A DNA stretch of 64,000 nt from NCBI RefSeq assembly GCF_007655135.1, contig NW_022204375.1, positions 1 through 64,000 of the forward strand, in the 5' to 3' direction. The stretch comes from Punica granatum. Taxonomy: Eukaryota > Streptophyta > Magnoliopsida > Myrtales > Lythraceae. This document shows, in pieces, positions 59,002 through 64,000 of the stretch (position 1 is its first letter; each line of letters begins with the position of its first letter). The position numbers and the translations under genes are program-made. Under the pieces are notes generated by a model. The model was given only the letters and a program-made list of their open reading frames with translations. It was not told where the DNA came from and ran no database searches.

Positions 59002-61107
59002 CAGGCGAAGAGCGATGCGCGAGTTCACGCTTCCTCGAGAACTTGTTTCGGACCCTTTCCTTATACTTTGATAAGGGAGGTGTTCGACGATGAGGTACCC
59101 CCTATGAAGCCAAAGACAAGGACAATTGAGTGAATCACTCAGCATCGATACAGCAGTCTTCCTCGAACATCCATTGGCTTCAACAACGTGCACCCTCCAA
59201 GAGGTACGCACTGTGAAGAACAGCAAGAGATGATCGAAGACATCGCACAAGGCGCCTGCCACAGGCCACTTCCATAAAATGAAGACCGGGGCATCCCCGA
59301 TCAACATTCACACCGGGGCAACCTCGGTTTCCTATTCCACATGGGGCAATTTGACATTTTCTTTTCCTAGACAACAGGGGAAATTCACATGTTATGCTTG
59401 CAAGGGCAAATGACACGAAGTTCAGCTTTCGAGTGCACGAGAGTCAAACTTCCAAAAAAAGCCGGTCCTCACAAAATAGGGCTAGCAACATGCAACGAGT
59501 CTCCACGAGGCGAAGCACACGAAAGCGGCCTCGGCGATGCAAAGTCGAGGAGTTTCAAACAAAGACACGGGGAACAAAACAAACCCCAGCTGCAAGAAAA
59601 AAAAAACATAGCGAAAAGAAGCGGGAAAAACCCGCCAATGAAGAGAGAGAGAAAAGACGCGGGAAAAACCCGCCAATTAACAAAACAAGGCAACGTCAAC
59701 GTTCACCAAAAGCACCGGCACCGCTAATTCAAAAGCAGTTAATAAACCCCAACAAAAAAAGGGGAAGCAGCAAACACCACTCCTCGACGGAGACAGAAAA
59801 CAATGCACTCGAAGGTTGAATCCTTCAAAATCTTCGCCCTTGCAAACTCGAGAGATAAAAGAATGGAGCCCGCTAGGTCGAAAACCCCTTTTGGGGGGGC
59901 CTAGGCAAAAGCTAGGGTAAAAGAGAGGCACGACCGGAAACCCTTTGGGGCGGTCGTGGCAAAAGGAGAGCTCTTCCCCTTTAGGTTGAGAGGTGCGACC
60001 CCGAGGTGGGTGACCGTAGCAAAAGGAGAGCAAAACGAGAGATAGATAAAAATTGCCCCCTAGTCTCTCGCACATTGTGCGGACAAGGGATCCCCAAGGG
60101 AAGTGGCCAGTTTATCTATTCCAACATGATCCCTGATCGGCTCTCCAATACCATTCAACCGTCCAAGAGGGAACCTTCCTCCAGCATAGTGGGTAACTGA
60201 ATACGCCGTCCAAGCAGTTCAATACAACCTACACAACAGAAGGACGAAGGAAAATGGGGGTACATCTCGTTGTAGGCGTGAACCCATGTATCCTTTTAGC
60301 ATGGGGCAACGTGCTTCCCAAGCTTTCTCTTTTCACTTTGTCTTTGCATAACTCCGAATGGGTCAAAGCCACCCTTCAACAGGCTATCACAGAGCCAAAA
60401 TCCCAGACATTCATCTCCGAGAGTCTAGTCATAACGCTTTGGAAATGGTCAGACCGAGTCTGACCAAATCTGAATAGAAATCCCCAAACGAGTTCCAAAT
60501 GCAGCCGCCCTACGGTACCCTATTGAGAAGGGTTCAAAGCCGACGGGTGCGTCGAACAACTGATAGAGCTGCTAGGGCATTGTCGGGGATGTCTCGATAT
60601 GCCCAATACATAGCTAACGGGAGCCCATGGAGGCCTCGCATCTAGGCCTCCGAGAACGAGACCCATCTGCACTGTTCAAGCAAAATTCTTCACGGGTTGC
60701 TCAGGCGACCCGAAACTGAAGATCTGTGCATCACAATGATGTTCTTTTTGGTGATCACCTGTACCTATCACTTATTAGTATTTCTCACGTGATTTACGAG
60801 TGATGTCAGGATCACAGGTACTGCAAACAGCAAGAACTACGGCAGACTCTGATTCCCGACCACTCGGGATACGTAGGCGCTCCACCCCAGAGCTCGAGTC
60901 CCTCAACACATGGCATCCCGCAAAGTAAAATCCCTCATTGCACGGTAGGGGCATCGCCAGCAAAAGCACAGTTGCTCAACAGCAAAGCTAGCTATCAACA
61001 GGGCGCAACCGCCCCAGCAGCAACATCGGTCTCCAACGAATCAGCACTCTCGGGGCAACATCCGCCACACACACCTATAGCACCATCGCTTCACAACGAC
61101 AGTCACA
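59002..61107 (+). other. Non-coding 3' region of element C
   Basis: About 2.1 kb sharing an ordered set of blocks with element D internal regions. It includes an A-rich run followed by the doubled GCGGGAAAAACCCGC repeat (about 59620-59675), which supports two copies as the ancestral state. No gene is seen. Confidence 0.72.
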
Positions 61108-64000
61108 GGGCCGAGTCCCTTCCTTTGATCTTCCGTAGGGCCGAGTCCCGTCGTTAGATCCCCCCAGGGCCGAGTCCCTTCCTTTGATCTTCCGTAGGGC
61201 CGAGTCCCGTCGTTAGATCCCCACAGGGCCGAGTCCCTTCCTTTGATCTTCCGTACGGCCGAGTCCCTTCGTTAGATCCCCACAGGGCCGAGTCCCTTCC
61301 ATTTGATCTTCCGTAGGGCCGAGTCCCTTCGTTAGATCCCCCACAGGGCCGAGTCCCTTCCATTTGATCTTTCGTAGGGCCGAGTCCCTTCGTTAGATCC
61401 CCCACAGGGCCGAGTCCCTTCCTTTGATCTTTCGTAGGGCCGAGTCCCTTCGTTAGATCCCCCACAGGGCCGAGTCCCTTCCTTTGATCTTCCGTAGGGC
61501 CGAGTCCCGTCGTTAGATCCCCCCAGGGCCGAGTCCCTTTCTTTGATCTTCCGTAGAGCCGAGTCCCGTCGTTACATCCCCACAGAGCCGCGTCCCTTCC
61601 ATTGATCTTCCGTAGGGCCGAGTCCCTTCGTTAGATCCCCCACAGGGCCGAGTCCCTTCCTTTGATCTTCGTAGGGCCGAGTCCCTTCGTTAGATCCCCC
61701 ACAGGGCTGAGTCCCTTCCATTCATCTTCCGTAGGGCCGAGTCCCTTCGTTAGATCCCCACATGGCCGAGTCCCTTCCATTGATCTTCCGTAGGGCCGAG
61801 TCCCGTCGTTACATCCCCACAGGGCCGAGTCCCTTCCTTTGATCTTCGTAGGGCCGAGTCCCTTCGTTAGATCCCCACATGGCCGAGTCCGTTCCATTGA
61901 TCTTCCGTAGGGCCGAGTCCCTTCGTTAGATCCCCACATGGCCGAGTCCCTTCCATTGATCTTCCGTAGGGCCGAGTCCCTTCGTTAGATCCCCACATGG
62001 CCGAGTCCCTTGCATTGATCTTCCGTAGGGCCGAGTCCCGTCGTTAGATCCCCCTAGGACCGAGTCCCTTCCTTTGATCTTCCGTAGGGCCGAGTCCCTT
62101 CGTTAGATTCCCTAGGGCCGAGTCCCTTCCTTTGATCTTCCGTAGGGCCGAGTCCCGTCGTTAGATCCTCACAGGGCCGAGTCCCTTCCTTGATCTTCCG
62201 TAGGGCCGAGTCCCGTCGCTAGATCCCCACAGGGCCGAGTCCCTTCCTTTGATCTTCGGTAGGGCCGAGTCCCTTCCTTTGATCTTTCGTAGGGCCGAGT
62301 CCCTTCGTTAGATCCCCACAGGGCCGAGTCCCTTCCTTTGATCTTCCGTAAGGCCGAGTCCCTTCGTTAGATCCCCCACAGGGCCGAGTCCCTTCCTTTG
62401 ATCTTCGTAAGGCGGAGTCCCTTCGTTAGATCCCCCACAGGGCCCAGTCCCTTCCATTGATCTTCCGTAGGGCCGAGTCCTTTCGTTAGATCCCCACAGG
62501 GCCCAGTCCCTTCCTTTGATCTTCCGTAGGGCCGAGTCCCGCCGTTAGATCCTCCCCAAGGCCGAGTCCCTTCCTTTGATCTTCCGTAAAGCCGAGTCCC
62601 GTCGTTAGATCCCCCCAGGGCCGAGTCCCTTTCTTTGATCTTCCGTAGGGCCGAGTCCCATCGTTAGATCCCCCCCAGGACCGAGTGCCTTCCTTTGATC
62701 TTCCGTAGGGCCGAGTCCCGTCGTTAGATCCCCATAGGGCCGAGTCCCTTCCTTTGATCTTTTGTAGGGCTGAGTCCCTTCCTTTGATCTTCCGTAGGGC
62801 CGAGTCTCTTCGTTAGATCCCTACAGGGCCGAGTCCCTTCCTTTGTTCTTCCGTAGGGCCGAGTCCCTTTGTTAGATCCCCCACAGGGCCGAGTCCCTTC
62901 CTTTGATCTTCGAAGGGCGGAGTCCCTTCGTTAGATCCCCCACAGGGCCGAGTCCCTTCCATTGATCTTCCATAGGGCCGAGTCCCTTCGTTACATCCCC
63001 ACGTGGACGAGTCCCTTCCATTAATCTTCCGTAGGGCCGAGTCCCGTCGTTAGATCCCCCCTAGGGCCGAGTCCCTTCCTTTGATCTTCCGTTGGGCCGA
63101 GTCCCTTCGTTAGATTCCCTAGGGCCGAGTCCCTTCCTTTGATCTTCCGTAGGGCCGAGTCCCGTCGTTAAATCCCCACAGGGCCGAGTCCCTTCCTTTG
63201 ATCTTCCGTAGGGCCGAGTCCCGTCGTTAGATCCCCACAGGGCCGAGTCCCTTCCTTTGATCTTTCGTAGGGCCGAGTCCCTTCGTTAGATCCCCACAGG
63301 GCCGAGTCCCTTCCTTTGATCTTCCGTAGGGCGGAGTCCCTTCGTTAGATCCCCCACAGGGCCGAGTCCCTTCCTTTGATCTTCCGTAGGGCCGAGTCCC
63401 TTCGTTAGATCCCCAATGGCCGAGTCCCTTCCATTGATCTTCCGTAGGGCCGAGTCCCTTCGTTAGATCCCCACATGGCCGAGTCCTTTTCATTGATCTT
63501 CCGTAGGGCCGAGTCCCTTCGTTAGATCCCCCACAGGGCGGAGTCCCTTCCATTGATCTTCCGTAGGGCCGATTCCCTTCGTTAGATCCCCACATGGCCG
63601 AGTCCCTTCCATTGATCTTCCGTAGGGCCGAGTCCCGTCGTTACATCCCCACAGGGCCGAGTCCCTTCCTTTGATCTTCGTAGGGCCGAGTCCCTTCGTT
63701 AGATCCCCACATGGCCGAGTCCCTTCCATTGATCTTCCGTAGAGCCGAGTCCCTTCGTTAGATCCCCACATGGCTGAGTCCCTTCCATTGATCTTCCGTA
63801 GGGCCGAGTCCCTTCGTTCGACCCCCACATGGCCGAGTCCCTTTCATTGATCTTCCGTAGGGCCGAGTCCCGTCGTTAGATCCCCCCTAGGGCAGAGTCC
63901 CTTCCTTTGATCTTCCGTAGGGACGAGTCCCTTCGTTAGATTCCCTAGGGCCGAGTCCCTTCCTTTGATCTTCCGTAGGGCCGAGTCCCGTCGTTAGATC
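61108..64000 (+). repeat. Tandem array of element C (about 59-bp dimer)
   Basis: The unit is two related halves, each starting GGGCCGAGTCCCTTC or GGGCCGAGTCCCGTC: one continues CTTTGATCTTCCGTA (about 30 bp) and the other GTTAGATCCCCACA (about 29 bp). The halves alternate strictly with few skips for roughly 49 dimers and continue past the window. Minus-strand frames rich in Gly, Arg and Thr are artefacts of the repeat. Confidence 0.94.

Larger units (their letters stand above)
59002..64000 (+). mobile_element. Element C: 3' internal region of a related retrotransposon
   Basis: Sequence from 59002 aligns by eye with D internal sequence from about 19031 to 20870: for example TCGGACCCTTTCC, CCCCCTATGAAGCC, two GCGGGAAAAACCCGC copies, and GATGTCAGGATCACAGGTAC near 60805. 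It then carries a different tandem array (from 61108) that runs off the window. Its 5' part lies outside, beyond the element B insertion. No protein similarity is seen; frames of 60-140 codons here are not supported. Confidence 0.78.

Noticed and set aside
61154..63828. Gly/Arg/Thr-rich minus-strand frames at the right end
   Set aside because: Translation of the 59-bp dimer array; no start context or domain, and frames are broken at repeat indels.

Overview
The window is plant repeat DNA, most likely from a eudicot genome. I find no intact host gene, rRNA, tRNA or CRISPR array. Almost every base belongs to long-terminal-repeat (LTR) retrotransposons of one related group. Their LTRs are 5 to 5.5 kb, start TGTCAGCACC and end in ACA. 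The primer binding site (PBS) is TGGCGACTCCACTGGGGA, which I recognise as the complement of a plant tRNA-Arg 3' end. The polypurine tract is AAAGAGGGG. Together these suggest the Ty3/gypsy Tat/Ogre-like lineage. The only protein-coding remnant is a split, truncated DUF7745-like ORF on the minus strand. Species cannot be fixed; the remnant recalls proteins annotated in Myrtales such as pomegranate, which is an impression from memory.

Layout. (1) 1-8772 is the 3' end of element A (plus strand): a tandem array (1-3590), a short tail with the polypurine tract, and the 3' LTR (3817-8772). (2) 8773-9603 is internal sequence of element B (minus strand). (3) 9604-52775 is element D (plus strand), a 43-kb concatemer ordered LTR-internal-LTR-internal-LTR-internal-LTR, bounded by one pair of 5-bp target site duplications, GGAGG. 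(4) 52776-59001 is the rest of element B: start of its ORF, leader, PBS and 5' LTR (53494-59001, minus). (5) 59002-64000 is the 3' internal region of element C (plus strand), ending in another tandem array that runs off the window. Junctions imply nesting: B inserted into C, then A and D each inserted into B.

How the parts relate. Element D has complete cis signals (LTR ends, promoter-like TATA, PBS, leader, polypurine tract) but no gag-pol, so it looks like a non-autonomous derivative (LARD-like). It shares its ends, PBS and about 300 bp of leader with B, which carries an ORF, so a B-like relative could have mobilised it. Its three internal regions each carry two tandem arrays, one built from 9-bp modules and one with a 49-bp unit. 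The long open reading frames in the window are artefacts of the first kind of array.

Best candidates for a second look: the shared-LTR concatemer inside a single target duplication; a distinct tandem array at the same 3' position in each of A, C and D; a decamer copy of the PBS inside every LTR; and LTR hairpins whose arms differ between subfamilies by compensating changes.
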